Source of the DNA: Hydrogenophaga sp. RAC07
Lineage (GTDB): Bacteria; Pseudomonadota; Gammaproteobacteria; Burkholderiales; Burkholderiaceae_C
DNA length: 64,000 bases
Reading direction: 5' to 3'
NCBI RefSeq assembly: GCF_001713375.1
Contig: NZ_CP016449.1
Location: 992,001 to 1,056,000, forward strand
Shown: positions 1 to 8,347 of the stretch, piece by piece
Layout of the letters: the number at the start of each line of letters is the position of its first letter
Numbering within the stretch: position 1 is the first letter of the stretch
The notes under the pieces: generated by a model
Told to the model about the DNA's origin: nothing
The model's database searches: none
What the model saw: only the letters and a program-made list of their open reading frames with translations
Translations under genes and position numbers: made by a program

Positions 1-319
1 GGGCCGGCGCGGCGGTGACCTGTCGGGCGGGCAGCAGCAACAGCTGGCGATTGCGCGCGCGCTGGCCGCCGGCCCCAAGCTGTTGATATTGGACGAACCC
101 ACCGAAGGCATCCAGCCCAACATCATCAAGGACATCGGCCGCGTCATCCGCATGCTGGCCGACCGCGGCAACATGGCCATCGTGCTGGTGGAGCAGTACT
201 ACGACTTCGCCGAAGCCCTGGCCGACCGTTATGTGGTCATGGAGCGCGGTGAGGTGATTGCCAGCGGCCCCGGCAGCGAGATGCAGGCCAAGGGCGTGCG
301 CCAGCTCGTGGCCATCTGA
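1..319 (+). CDS. urtE: Urea ABC transporter ATP-binding subunit UrtE (C-terminal part)
   Basis: The gene is cut by the left edge; the reading frame is open from base 2 and about 105 C-terminal residues are visible. They contain the ABC signature LSGGQQQQLAI, Walker B LLILDEPTEG and the VLVEQYYDFAEALADRY segment, the pattern of the LivF-like ATPases of branched-chain amino acid and urea importers. The EPTEGIQPNIIKDI wording is typical of UrtE. UrtE powers UrtBC-mediated urea uptake at the inner membrane. In related genomes ureD and the urease genes usually follow, but here a convergent unrelated gene comes next and ureD lies about 10 kb away on the other strand. Confidence 0.9.
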   Translation, partial: GRRGGDLSGGQQQQLAIARALAAGPKLLILDEPTEGIQPNIIKDIGRVIRMLADRGNMAIVLVEQYYDFAEALADRYVVMERGEVIASGPGSEMQAKGVRQLVAI

Positions 320-331
320 GCACGCCGGGCC

Positions 332-2017
332 TCAGTGCCCGGTGTGTTGCGCCGTGTGGTGGCCCAGGTGCCCGCGCTCGGCCCAGTGGTCGAACAACTG
401 CATGCAGACATGCGCCACGGGATCGGGCTCCAGCCCCAGGCGCGTGAGCACGTCGAACAGGTTGATCAGCGCCGCCTCCAACGCCAGCGGCGGCAGGCCC
501 GCTGGCAGCTGGTGGCTGTTGTCCTGTGCGAACGTGAGCAGCCACTCGCCGTCGGTCACGCCCAGGCCCACGCAGCCGAAGCGCCGGCCTTCGTCCAGCA
601 AGTGAGCGAGCAGGCTGAACGGCACCCAGCCCGAGCCAAAGCGCGATTGCGCTCGCGCCAGCGCGTGCAGGGCGTTGGGGGTGAGGCCCCGGGGTCTGGC
701 GGGCTCGTGGAACACCGTCAACGCAATCTCGAAGCCGACCCGCACGAGGTGCGCCGGTGGGCACTGGTGCAGCACCTCGTGGACCAGCGCGTGGTTCAGG
801 TGGGTGCTGGCATGCAGGTGCTGCAGCGGACGCAGCAGGCGCGAGAGGCCGGGCTGCGTGGCCATGCAGCTGCGCACCACGCCGGGCAGCCACACCGTGG
901 GCTCCACCTGCGCGTCCACCAGCGTGCGCAGCGCCAGCTGCGGGTGCCCTTCAAACGAGGGCAGCAACAACAGGTCAAACACCGTGTGCTGCGCCGAGCG
1001 GCTTGCCGGATGACCGTGATGCCCGCTGCGGTGCGGGGCCAGCCAGGCCAGCACATCGGCCCAGGCGTCGTCGGTTTTGTCAAAGGTCTGCGCCACGCGG
1101 TGGATGTGCGCCAGCACCAGGCAGGGGTGGCGCCGCCCGGGCTTGAGCAGCGCCAGCCGCGCCGCGTGTGTGAACTGGTAGAGCAGACGCTGGCGCAGCC
1201 GGCGGGACACGCGCGCCTCTTGATCGGCGCACAGGTGCAGCAGGTGCTCCAGCGTGGAATGCCCTAGCGGCGTGAGCAGCCAGTGGTCGTCGCAGCAACG
1301 GTCGCCCACACACACCAGACCCGGGTGCTGGTGCGACAGCCACACCACCGATTCATCGTCCCCCGGCGACACCTCCACCAGACGCGACAAACCCGCCGTG
1401 GGTGACTGTTCCAGCGCCAGCAGGCTCAGATCACCGATGAGGTGTTCCAACGCGTGCGGGTCCGGGTTGTGCTCCAACTGCTGCAGGCGGTGGGCCATGC
1501 CCGCTGGCGTGAGCTCGTTCAAGCGAGCTTGCAGCAGCGGATGCGAATGACCCGCCGGCAGCAAGTGCAACACGTGTGAGAGCCAGAAGGGCAGCGGAGC
1601 AGCGTCCGCAGCCGACGCCTCGATGAGGCCGATCACCAGCGCGGTCGGGTCGCGCGGGCCCACCGCCGTCCAGGCCGACACCAAGGCGTGGGCCACACGG
1701 TCGTGTTGGGCATGGTGCTCGCGCAGGCTGTGCACCATGTGCTCCAGCACCGCCGCCTCCACCGTGGGGTGCAGCGCCTGCGCGGTGTGCAGGATCTGCA
1801 CAAAACATTCGTGAAGACGCTCCGCGTGCGCGTGGTCTGCGTCGTCGCCGGGAACCAGCCGCAGTTCGTCCAGTGCCTGCAGCAGCAAGGCCTGCGCCTG
1901 GCTCGGCGTGAGGTCGTGGCGCGTGGCCGTTCGAATGTCGGAACGCAGCAGCGGCTGCGCGGGCGCGGTGTGGCGAAGGGCGTGAAGCCGTTGGGTGGGG
2001 GTGGCAGAGGAGTTCAT
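332..2017 (-). CDS. Histidine-rich hypothetical protein, 561 aa
   Basis: I do not recognise this protein. It is 561 residues, predicted soluble, with no signal peptide, membrane segment or catalytic motif that I can see. It is largely helical and Leu/Ala-rich, and unusually rich in His: about 14 in the first 110 residues (AQHDRVAH, DADHAHAERLHE). Segments such as LLLQALDELRLVPGDDADHA suggest helical-repeat packing, but no repeat can be defined by eye. It lies 95 bp downstream of a glutaredoxin gene on the same strand and may be co-transcribed with it. It converges on urtE with a 12-bp gap. Confidence 0.7.
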   Translation of the reverse strand: MNSSATPTQRLHALRHTAPAQPLLRSDIRTATRHDLTPSQAQALLLQALDELRLVPGDDADHAHAERLHECFVQILHTAQALHPTVEAAVLEHMVHSLREHHAQHDRVAHALVSAWTAVGPRDPTALVIGLIEASAADAAPLPFWLSHVLHLLPAGHSHPLLQARLNELTPAGMAHRLQQLEHNPDPHALEHLIGDLSLLALEQSPTAGLSRLVEVSPGDDESVVWLSHQHPGLVCVGDRCCDDHWLLTPLGHSTLEHLLHLCADQEARVSRRLRQRLLYQFTHAARLALLKPGRRHPCLVLAHIHRVAQTFDKTDDAWADVLAWLAPHRSGHHGHPASRSAQHTVFDLLLLPSFEGHPQLALRTLVDAQVEPTVWLPGVVRSCMATQPGLSRLLRPLQHLHASTHLNHALVHEVLHQCPPAHLVRVGFEIALTVFHEPARPRGLTPNALHALARAQSRFGSGWVPFSLLAHLLDEGRRFGCVGLGVTDGEWLLTFAQDNSHQLPAGLPPLALEAALINLFDVLTRLGLEPDPVAHVCMQLFDHWAERGHLGHHTAQHTGH

Positions 2018-2112
2018 CGCAGCGGGCGGCCAATGGAAGGGACGCCCATCGTCCTGCGCCGCCAGCGCGGTGTGAATCCGCCCGGGAGCCCATGGCCCCC
2101 GTTCTGGAGCCC

Positions 2113-2355
2113 TTACTTGCCCAGCTGAACCAGCGCCGCCTGCAAGCCCGACAGGCCACCCACACGCTGGTCGTTGATGAAGATCTGCGGCATCTGCCGC
2201 ACCGAAGGGCCGCAGCGCTCGTAGAACGCGAGACGCTCGGTCTCGTCATCGATCTTGATCTCCTCAAACCCGAGCGAACGGGACTTGAGCAGCATCTTGG
2301 CCGACTCGCATTGCGGGCAGGCGGACTTGGAGTAGACGGTGATGTTGAGTTGCAT
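2113..2355 (-). CDS. Glutaredoxin family protein
   Basis: Small thiol-disulfide oxidoreductase of 80 residues. The start MQLNITVYS was chosen because a longer frame only adds Arg/Pro-rich residues before the first beta strand. The redox motif CPQC is at residues 13-16, and the cis-proline region QMPQIFINDQRVGG lies in the second half, as in GrxC/NrdH-type glutaredoxins. It should be cytoplasmic and reduce protein or glutathione mixed disulfides. It lies between the Bug-family binding protein gene (39 bp upstream) and the 561-residue protein on the same strand; neither neighbour identifies a specific partner. Confidence 0.88.
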   Translation of the reverse strand: MQLNITVYSKSACPQCESAKMLLKSRSLGFEEIKIDDETERLAFYERCGPSVRQMPQIFINDQRVGGLSGLQAALVQLGK

Positions 2356-2393
2356 GGGGGAAGAGTTTACGGGTGGACGCTTCCTGGCCGTCC

Positions 2394-3395
2394 TCACTCC
2401 GCCGTGATCTTCCGCTCCTTGATGATCGCGCCAAACCGCTGCGAATCGTCCGCGCCGCGTTTGCCGAACTCGGCCGGCGTGAGCGCCAGGGCTTCGCCAC
2501 CCAGTGCGGTGATGCGGTCTTTCACGGCGGTGCTGTTCAGGATCTTGTTGATCTCGGTGTTCAGCTTGGTGATCACAGCCTGCGGCGTGCCGGCGGGGGC
2601 GTAGAAGCCGAACACGGAGTCGGCGTCAAAACCTTTCAGGCCGGCTTCGTCGAGCGTGGGCACGTCGGGGAACAGGGGGGAGCGTTTCATGCTGCCCACG
2701 GCCAGCAGTTTGGTGCGGCCGGCGCGGGCGTGCGAGAGACCGATGCCCGGGTCAAAGTAGTAGTCGATCTGGTTGCCCATGAGGTCGGTGAGCGCGGGGG
2801 CGGCGCCGCGGTAGGGCACGTGCACGGCAAACAGGCCGGCCTGGCTCTTGAACATTTCGCCCGCCAGGTGGGGCGAGCTGCCGTTGCCGGCCGAGCCGTA
2901 CACCAGCCGGCCGGGGTTGGCCTTGATGAGCTTGATGAGGTCCTGCACGTTGTTGGCTTCCAGCGTGGGCTTGCCCATCAGGTACACCAGCACGCGCGCG
3001 GCCGAAGCCACGGGCACGAGGTCTTTGGCCGGGTCAAACGGCATGCGCGGGTAGATGTGCGGGTTCACCGACACCATGCCGCCCGAACCCATGAGCAGCG
3101 TGTAGCCGTCGGCCGGGGCCTTGGCCACGGTGTCGCCGGCGATGTTGCCGTTGGCGCCCGCGCGGTTTTCCACCACCACGGGTTGGCCCAGTGCGGCGGC
3201 CAGCGGCGTGGAAACGAGCCGCGCGATCTGGTCGGCAGCGCCCCCGGGCGGGAAGCCCACCACCACCTTCACCGGCTTCTCGGGCCAGGCCTGCGCCAGC
3301 GCGGCGGGCACGGCGGCCAGGGCCATCAGGCCCAGGGCGGCGGCGCCGGCCAGGTGCCAGCGGCGAGAAGGGTTGGTGATGTGGGGCTGGTTCAT
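2394..3395 (-). CDS. Tripartite tricarboxylate transporter substrate-binding protein (Bug family)
   Basis: Periplasmic solute receptor of 333 residues. An N-terminal signal peptide (hydrophobic residues about 14-34, ending ALAQAWP) is followed by the family signature KVVVGFPPGGAADQIAR and the conserved VENRAGANGNIAG block. Bug proteins bind carboxylates or other small organic acids and often work without a linked permease; none is encoded nearby. It follows iorB with a 57-bp gap on the same strand, so it may be expressed with the iorAB genes and bind an aromatic or keto acid, but this is inference from position only. Confidence 0.92.
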   Translation of the reverse strand: MNQPHITNPSRRWHLAGAAALGLMALAAVPAALAQAWPEKPVKVVVGFPPGGAADQIARLVSTPLAAALGQPVVVENRAGANGNIAGDTVAKAPADGYTLLMGSGGMVSVNPHIYPRMPFDPAKDLVPVASAARVLVYLMGKPTLEANNVQDLIKLIKANPGRLVYGSAGNGSSPHLAGEMFKSQAGLFAVHVPYRGAAPALTDLMGNQIDYYFDPGIGLSHARAGRTKLLAVGSMKRSPLFPDVPTLDEAGLKGFDADSVFGFYAPAGTPQAVITKLNTEINKILNSTAVKDRITALGGEALALTPAEFGKRGADDSQRFGAIIKERKITAE

Positions 3396-3452
3396 GTCTG
3401 TCTCCTTGTCGGTTTTGTGGTGGAACGGTGAACGGAAAACTCAGTGTGGCGT

Positions 3453-5063
3453 TCAGTGTGGCGCAATGGCCTTCACTTTCAATCGGGGGTTGTGCTGCCA
3501 CCGGATCGGCTGCGCTTTCACCGGGCGCGCGGGTGCGCCGTGTTGCTGCAGGGCCAGGTCGAGTGCCTTGCCGGCTTCGTCGCTCAGCGCGGCGGTGCGG
3601 GCGGCGGCCACGGCGCGGCAGCGTTGTGCGGCACTCGTGGGGTCGTTCAGTGCGGGCAGGGCTAGGTGGTCGATGATGTGCAGCAGGTTGTCTTTGCCGC
3701 GTTCATTGGTGCTGCCATAGCCCTTGATGAGCCGGCCACACAGTGCCACCTCGTGGCCCAGCTGCCAGTGGATGGAGCTGAGCTGAACCACGGCGGCGAG
3801 CCAGCGGTCGATGAGGGCCTGCTCGGCCTGGAAGCGGCTGCCCATGGGGCGCAGGCGTTTGGTGGCGGCCAGGCCGCGCAAGGCGAGCATGCCCAGCACC
3901 GAGTGCGTGCCGATCTTCAGCGGCAGCGCCCACGGCGCCTTGCCCGCGGCCACGCGCCGGCGGTCCCAGGCCAGCACGCGCTGTGCCATGCCGGCGGGCA
4001 GCATGGCGGCGAACTCGGGCGCGCCGGGCTTGAAATGGTCGTACACGCGCAGCAGGTCGTCGTTGCCGGCCTTGGCCTCCGCGCGCACGCGGGCCTGGCG
4101 GCTGGCTCGGCTCTTGAGGTCGGCCACGAGCACGATGTCGTCGAAGGCCATCCACAGCGCGACCCAGCGCGCCATTTCCACGGTGGTGGCCCAGCCGTGC
4201 TCACCTTGCGGGTCGGTGCGCTTCTCGGCTTCGAGCACGCGCCGCAGCCGCGCGGCGTAGTGCGAGCCGTAGGCGGCGTTCTGGTAGTCACACACCCGGG
4301 CGTGGCCCAGGGCCATGAGCGGGTGCACTTCGGGCGGGAACTCGCGTGCGAGGGCTGCAGGCAGGCTGGGGCCGGCGGGTGTGGGCTCGGGTGCGAGCAC
4401 CTGCTCCACATACGCGGCCTGCGCGCGCTGGGCCTGCACCGCGTCGAACGCGAGCGCGAAGCCGCGCAGGCTGGCCTTGGCGCTGGCGCCGGCGGTGCCG
4501 ATGACGGCTTCAAAGTCCTGCCGCGCAAACGGCAGCAGGCCGCTGCCCGCAATGGCGCCCAGCATCACCGCGCTCACCACGGTGCCGGCCTGTTTGGTGA
4601 GTGCGGCCATGTCCAGCACATGCCGCGCGCGGCTGTGGGTGTTCACCAGGTCGACCAGCTCCGAGGCGTCGCGCCGGCCGTCGCCCATCACCATCTTCTC
4701 GCCGGTGGTGAGCGCCCGGGCCGACGAGGTGATGACCAGGGTGTGCGAATCCGAGGCCAGGCCGTTGGTGATCTGGCGGCCGGTCTCCAGCAGTTCTGAC
4801 GACACCAGTGCGTCGAGCCGGCCGGGCAGGGGGTTCAGGCCGAACACCGGCTTGCGCCCGCCCAGTTGTGCCATGGGCACGGGGAACACCTCCATGTAGT
4901 AGGTGGTGGCGCCCGTGCGCTGCGCCACGCCGGGAATGGAGGTGGCCTGCGCTGCGTAGCCGGCGTGGCGCGCGGCCTCCACCAGCCAGTCGGTGAGGAT
5001 GCCGCCGCCTTCTCCGCCGAGGGCGCAGAGCAGCAGGGAGATGGGTTGTTGGTTGTTGGTCAT
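3453..5063 (-). CDS. iorB: Indolepyruvate oxidoreductase beta subunit family protein
   Basis: Gamma/beta-type subunit of the 2-oxoacid:acceptor oxidoreductase family, 536 residues. The N-terminus LLCALGGEGGGILTDWLVEAA and the SIPGVAQRTGATTYYMEV segment are the characteristic Rossmann-like region. The long C-terminal half (DUF6537-like) is usual for the proteobacterial, oxygen-tolerant type and makes the protein far longer than archaeal IorB (about 200 residues). With IorA it oxidatively decarboxylates arylpyruvates such as indolepyruvate to aryl-acetyl-CoA. The start MTNNQQP precedes the first beta strand; a longer frame would run into the repeat between iorA and iorB. Confidence 0.9.
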   Translation of the reverse strand: MTNNQQPISLLLCALGGEGGGILTDWLVEAARHAGYAAQATSIPGVAQRTGATTYYMEVFPVPMAQLGGRKPVFGLNPLPGRLDALVSSELLETGRQITNGLASDSHTLVITSSARALTTGEKMVMGDGRRDASELVDLVNTHSRARHVLDMAALTKQAGTVVSAVMLGAIAGSGLLPFARQDFEAVIGTAGASAKASLRGFALAFDAVQAQRAQAAYVEQVLAPEPTPAGPSLPAALAREFPPEVHPLMALGHARVCDYQNAAYGSHYAARLRRVLEAEKRTDPQGEHGWATTVEMARWVALWMAFDDIVLVADLKSRASRQARVRAEAKAGNDDLLRVYDHFKPGAPEFAAMLPAGMAQRVLAWDRRRVAAGKAPWALPLKIGTHSVLGMLALRGLAATKRLRPMGSRFQAEQALIDRWLAAVVQLSSIHWQLGHEVALCGRLIKGYGSTNERGKDNLLHIIDHLALPALNDPTSAAQRCRAVAAARTAALSDEAGKALDLALQQHGAPARPVKAQPIRWQHNPRLKVKAIAPH

Positions 5064-5072
5064 GGGGACTCC

Positions 5073-5146
5073 CGCCGGGCCGCCCCAAGGAAGGACCGCG
5101 CCCCCTTTGGGGGCAGCGAATACACGAAGTGATGAGCGTGGGGGTT
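5073..5146 (+). repeat. Dispersed GC-rich repeat, family R1, copy 1
   Basis: This sequence fills almost the whole 88-bp iorA-iorB spacer. It matches, at about three quarters of positions, the reverse complement of 59104-59178. Shared blocks include CGCCGGGCCGCCCCAAGG, CGCGCCCCCT, GGGGGCAGCGA and AGCGTGGGGG. It looks like a short intergenic repeat of the kind scattered through Comamonadaceae genomes. Confidence 0.7.
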
Positions 5147-5151
5147 CATGG

Positions 5152-7317
5152 TCACGCCGGCTGGAGGAAACGAACAATGCTGCCGCGCAGCGAATGGAAC
5201 AGGCGCTCGTGCCACTTGGGGTTCTGCACCACTTCCGCGCGGTAGAACGACGGGCACAGCGTGGCCGCGTGCGCGTTGGCGCCGCACAGGCCGCAGCCCA
5301 CACAGCCGTCGATGACGGTGGCCACCGGGTCGACCTTGAGCGGGTCGGGGTTGTCTTTCAAGGTGAGCGTGGGGCAGCCCGAGAGGCGGATGCAGGCGTG
5401 GTCGCCGTTGCACACGTCTTCGTCCACGCCGTATTTCACGCGCACCACGCGCTCGCCCTTTTTCAGCAGGTTGGCAATCCAGGGTTTGATGCGGCGCTGG
5501 CGTTCCAGTTGGCATTCGCCCTCGGCCACGATCACCTTGAGGCCCTGGAACGGCGTGCTGAAAGCTTCGGTGAGCGTGGCGCGCATGGTGTCCACCTCGT
5601 AGGTGTTCACGGTGCGCATCCACTTCACACCCAGGCCCTTGAGCGTGGTTTCGATGGTCTGGTTGGTGTGGGCGAGACTCGCCTGCTTGTCGCTGGCCTG
5701 GTCCTTGGCGTCGTCATCGGGCGTGGAGATGATGTCCTGCGTGCCGGTGGCCGAGGTGTAGCCGTTCTTGAAAATCAGCAGCACCGCGTCGTCGCCGTTG
5801 AAGAGCGCGCTCTGCACGCCGGTGAGCAGGCCGTTGTGCCAGAAGCCGCCGTCGCCCATCACGGACAACACGCGCCGCTTCATCACCGGCGACACGCCCG
5901 CGCGGCTGGCCAGGCTCATGCCGTAGCCGAGGATGGAGTGACCGAACGAAAACGGCTCGAAGGTGGCGAGTGCGTGGCAGCCGATGTCGCCCGCAATGTG
6001 CACCGGCCCGGTGTCTTGCTGCGCCAGCTTGAGCGCGGAGAACACCGGCCGCTCCGGGCAGCCGATGCACATGCCCGGCGGGCGCGCCGGCAGCGGTGCG
6101 GAGAGCTGCTGCACCGACTCGGCGCGGCGCGTCTGGTTGCCCTGCAGCCAGGCGCGAGCCGTCTCCGTGATGGCCTGCGTGGCCGGGTCCTGCAAATGGC
6201 GGCCGACAAACTTGGCCAGGCCGTTGGCCATGACTTCGACCGTGTACTCGCCCGCGTTGGGCAGCATGTCCTTGCCGTGCAGCGGGGTCTGGATGTCCAG
6301 CCGGCGCAGCAGCGTGGCGAGCTCCTGTTCGATGTACTCGGGCTGGCCTTCTTCGAGCAGCAGCACCGCACGTTTGCCCAGGCAGAAGTTGGTGAGTTGC
6401 TCGGGCACCAGCGGGCAGGTGACGTTGAGCACCAGCATGGGAATGGCGGTGTCGCCAAACGCATCGGCCAGGCCGAACTGCTGCAGAGCGCGGATGAGGG
6501 TGTTGTAAAGACCGCCCTGCACGATGAGGCCCAGTTCCTTGTGCTCACCGTCGAAGAACTCGTTGAGGTTGTTCTCGACGATGTAGCGCCGCGCCGCCGG
6601 AATGCGCTCGTCGCCCTTGAGCTTCTCGTGGCGGAAGGTCACTGGCGGGTGGGCCAGGCGGTTGTAGTCGAAGCTGGCGGGTTCGTCGATCAGCTTGTGC
6701 CGCGAGAGCGCGGGCTTGACGTTGTCCTTGGTGGTGAAGCTGCCCCGCACGTGGCAGGCGCGGATGCGCAGCTCCATCAACGCGGGCATGTTCGACGCCT
6801 CCGACAGCCGGAAGCCCTGCTCGACCATGTGCACCATGCGCTCCAGATCGGGGCGCGGGTCGAGCAGCACCATGCTCGACTTGAGCGCGTAGGCGTGGGT
6901 GCGCTCCTGGATCACGCTGGCGCCTTCGCCATAGTCTTCACCCACGACCACCAGCACGCCGCCGGTGACCCCGGGCGAGGCCAGGTTGGAGAGCGCATCG
7001 GCCGCCACGTTGGTGCCGACGATGGACTTCCAGGTGACCGCGCCGCGCAGCGGGTAGTGGATGGACGCGCCCAGCATCGCCGCGGCCGATGCTTCGTTGG
7101 AGCACGCCTCCACGTGCACGCCGAGTTCGTCCATGTAGGGCTTGGCCTGCACCATCACGTCGAGCAGGTGGGACACAGGGGCGCCCTGGTAGCCGCCCAC
7201 ATAGGCCACGCCCGATTGCAGCAGCGCCTTGGTGATGGCGAGGATGCCCTCGCCGTGAAAGGTCTGGCCGTCACCGAGCCGCAGGGACTCGATTTCCTGG
7301 GTGAATGAAACTTCCAA
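5152..7317 (-). CDS. iorA: Indolepyruvate ferredoxin oxidoreductase alpha subunit
   Basis: Large thiamine-diphosphate and iron-sulfur subunit, 721 residues. The pyruvate-oxidoreductase domain is near the N-terminus (GGYQGAPVSHLLD, GEDYGEGASVIQERTHAYA). The TPP-binding region follows (GDIGCHALATFEPF, VMGDGGFWHNGL, FKNGYTSATG), then a C-terminal ferredoxin-like part with CNGDHACIRLSGCP and GCVGCGLCGANAHAATLCP. It acts with IorB in aromatic amino acid catabolism. No ATG precedes the conserved region; I chose a TTG at 7315-7317 because a GGAG lies about 10 nt upstream. A LysR regulator is divergent across 112 bp. Confidence 0.92.
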   Translation of the reverse strand: MEVSFTQEIESLRLGDGQTFHGEGILAITKALLQSGVAYVGGYQGAPVSHLLDVMVQAKPYMDELGVHVEACSNEASAAAMLGASIHYPLRGAVTWKSIVGTNVAADALSNLASPGVTGGVLVVVGEDYGEGASVIQERTHAYALKSSMVLLDPRPDLERMVHMVEQGFRLSEASNMPALMELRIRACHVRGSFTTKDNVKPALSRHKLIDEPASFDYNRLAHPPVTFRHEKLKGDERIPAARRYIVENNLNEFFDGEHKELGLIVQGGLYNTLIRALQQFGLADAFGDTAIPMLVLNVTCPLVPEQLTNFCLGKRAVLLLEEGQPEYIEQELATLLRRLDIQTPLHGKDMLPNAGEYTVEVMANGLAKFVGRHLQDPATQAITETARAWLQGNQTRRAESVQQLSAPLPARPPGMCIGCPERPVFSALKLAQQDTGPVHIAGDIGCHALATFEPFSFGHSILGYGMSLASRAGVSPVMKRRVLSVMGDGGFWHNGLLTGVQSALFNGDDAVLLIFKNGYTSATGTQDIISTPDDDAKDQASDKQASLAHTNQTIETTLKGLGVKWMRTVNTYEVDTMRATLTEAFSTPFQGLKVIVAEGECQLERQRRIKPWIANLLKKGERVVRVKYGVDEDVCNGDHACIRLSGCPTLTLKDNPDPLKVDPVATVIDGCVGCGLCGANAHAATLCPSFYRAEVVQNPKWHERLFHSLRGSIVRFLQPA

Positions 7318-7429
7318 GGTGCTTGTCTCCAGCGGGTCGCTATCGTGGGTTTCGTGCGGGGGCGCGACCGAACCACCGAGTATCGGCACCGGATCGTCAT
7401 CGATCAATACAATGAAACCACTAAGCGAC
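7318..7429. promoter_or_regulatory. Divergent iorAB / LysR promoter region
   Basis: The 112-bp spacer between iorA and the divergent lysR gene is the usual place for a LysR-type operator. A TACAAT at about 7408-7413 could be the -10 of the lysR promoter. I see no unambiguous T-N11-A dyad. Control of iorAB by this regulator is inferred from the divergent arrangement. Confidence 0.45.
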
Positions 7430-8347
7430 ATGAACGCCATGCATATCAAAGACCTCGACCTGAACCTGCTGCGCCTCTTCAACGAGGTGTACCGCGCCGG
7501 CAGTGTGAGCCGGGCGGCCGAGCACCTGGGCCTGACCCAGCCGGCGGTGAGCCACGGCCTCACGCGCCTGCGCCTGCTGGTGAAAGACCCGCTGTTCGTG
7601 CGCGCGCCCGGTGGTGTGAAGCCCACGCCCAAGGCTGTGGCGCTGGCAGAAGCGGTGCAGGGCGCGCTGGCCACGCTGGCCAGCGCGCTGAGCGAATCGA
7701 GCGGCTTCGACCCCGGCAGCTCGCGCCGCCTCTTTCGCCTGCACATGAGCGACATCGGCGAGAGCCGCTTTCTGCCCGATCTCATGGGCCGCCTGCAGCA
7801 CGAGGCGCCGGGCGTGCGCGTGGCCACGCGCCCGGTGCCGCACGGTGGGCTCACCGACGCGCTGGACAGTGGTGTGATCGACTTTGCGTTCGGCTTTCTG
7901 CCGCAGGTGAAGGACACCCAACGCACCGAGCTGCTGCAAGACCGCTACGTGGTGCTCATGCGCAGCGGCCACCCCATGCACGCGCCGCTGGCACGCCTGC
8001 GGGGCCCGGCCCTGCTCAAGGCCTTGCACCAGCTCGACTTTGTGGCGGTGCGCACGCACAGCGACACCTTGCGCATCCTGGCCCAGACCGGCCTGCAGGA
8101 GCGCCTGCGCCTGACCACCGAGCACTTCATGGTGCTGCCCTCCATCGTGCAGGCCACCGACCTGTGTGTGGTGATGCCGGGCAACATCGCGCAGGGTTTT
8201 GTGGCCACGGGGGGTTGTGTGGTGGTGCAGCCGCCCTTTGTGGACCGTGGCTTCACCGTGTCGCTGCACTGGAGCCACCGCTTTGAAGGCGACCCGGACA
8301 ACCGCTGGTTTCGTGAACAGGTGATCGCGCTGTTTGCCGAGCGCTGA
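7430..8347 (+). CDS. LysR family transcriptional regulator
   Basis: DNA-binding regulator of 305 residues. The N-terminal winged helix-turn-helix is clear: LNLLRLFNEVYRAGSVSRAA, then HLGLTQPAVSHGLTRLR. The remaining 240 residues form the periplasmic-binding-like effector domain (FRLHMSDIGESRFLPDLM, VMPGNIAQGFVATGG). The start could be ATG 7430 (MNAMHIKDL) or ATG 7439 (MHIKDL); I took the first. It is divergent from iorA and probably controls iorAB; the effector would plausibly be an aryl keto acid or related compound, which the sequence cannot show. Its stop codon directly abuts the convergent receiver-TPR gene. Confidence 0.9.
   Translation: MNAMHIKDLDLNLLRLFNEVYRAGSVSRAAEHLGLTQPAVSHGLTRLRLLVKDPLFVRAPGGVKPTPKAVALAEAVQGALATLASALSESSGFDPGSSRRLFRLHMSDIGESRFLPDLMGRLQHEAPGVRVATRPVPHGGLTDALDSGVIDFAFGFLPQVKDTQRTELLQDRYVVLMRSGHPMHAPLARLRGPALLKALHQLDFVAVRTHSDTLRILAQTGLQERLRLTTEHFMVLPSIVQATDLCVVMPGNIAQGFVATGGCVVVQPPFVDRGFTVSLHWSHRFEGDPDNRWFREQVIALFAER

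Noticed and set aside
332..1267. Long plus-strand frames opposite the 561-residue gene
   Set aside because: They are GC-rich antisense shadows with Arg/Ala/Gln-rich composition, no Shine-Dalgarno and no recognisable motifs; the same pattern recurs opposite most genes here.
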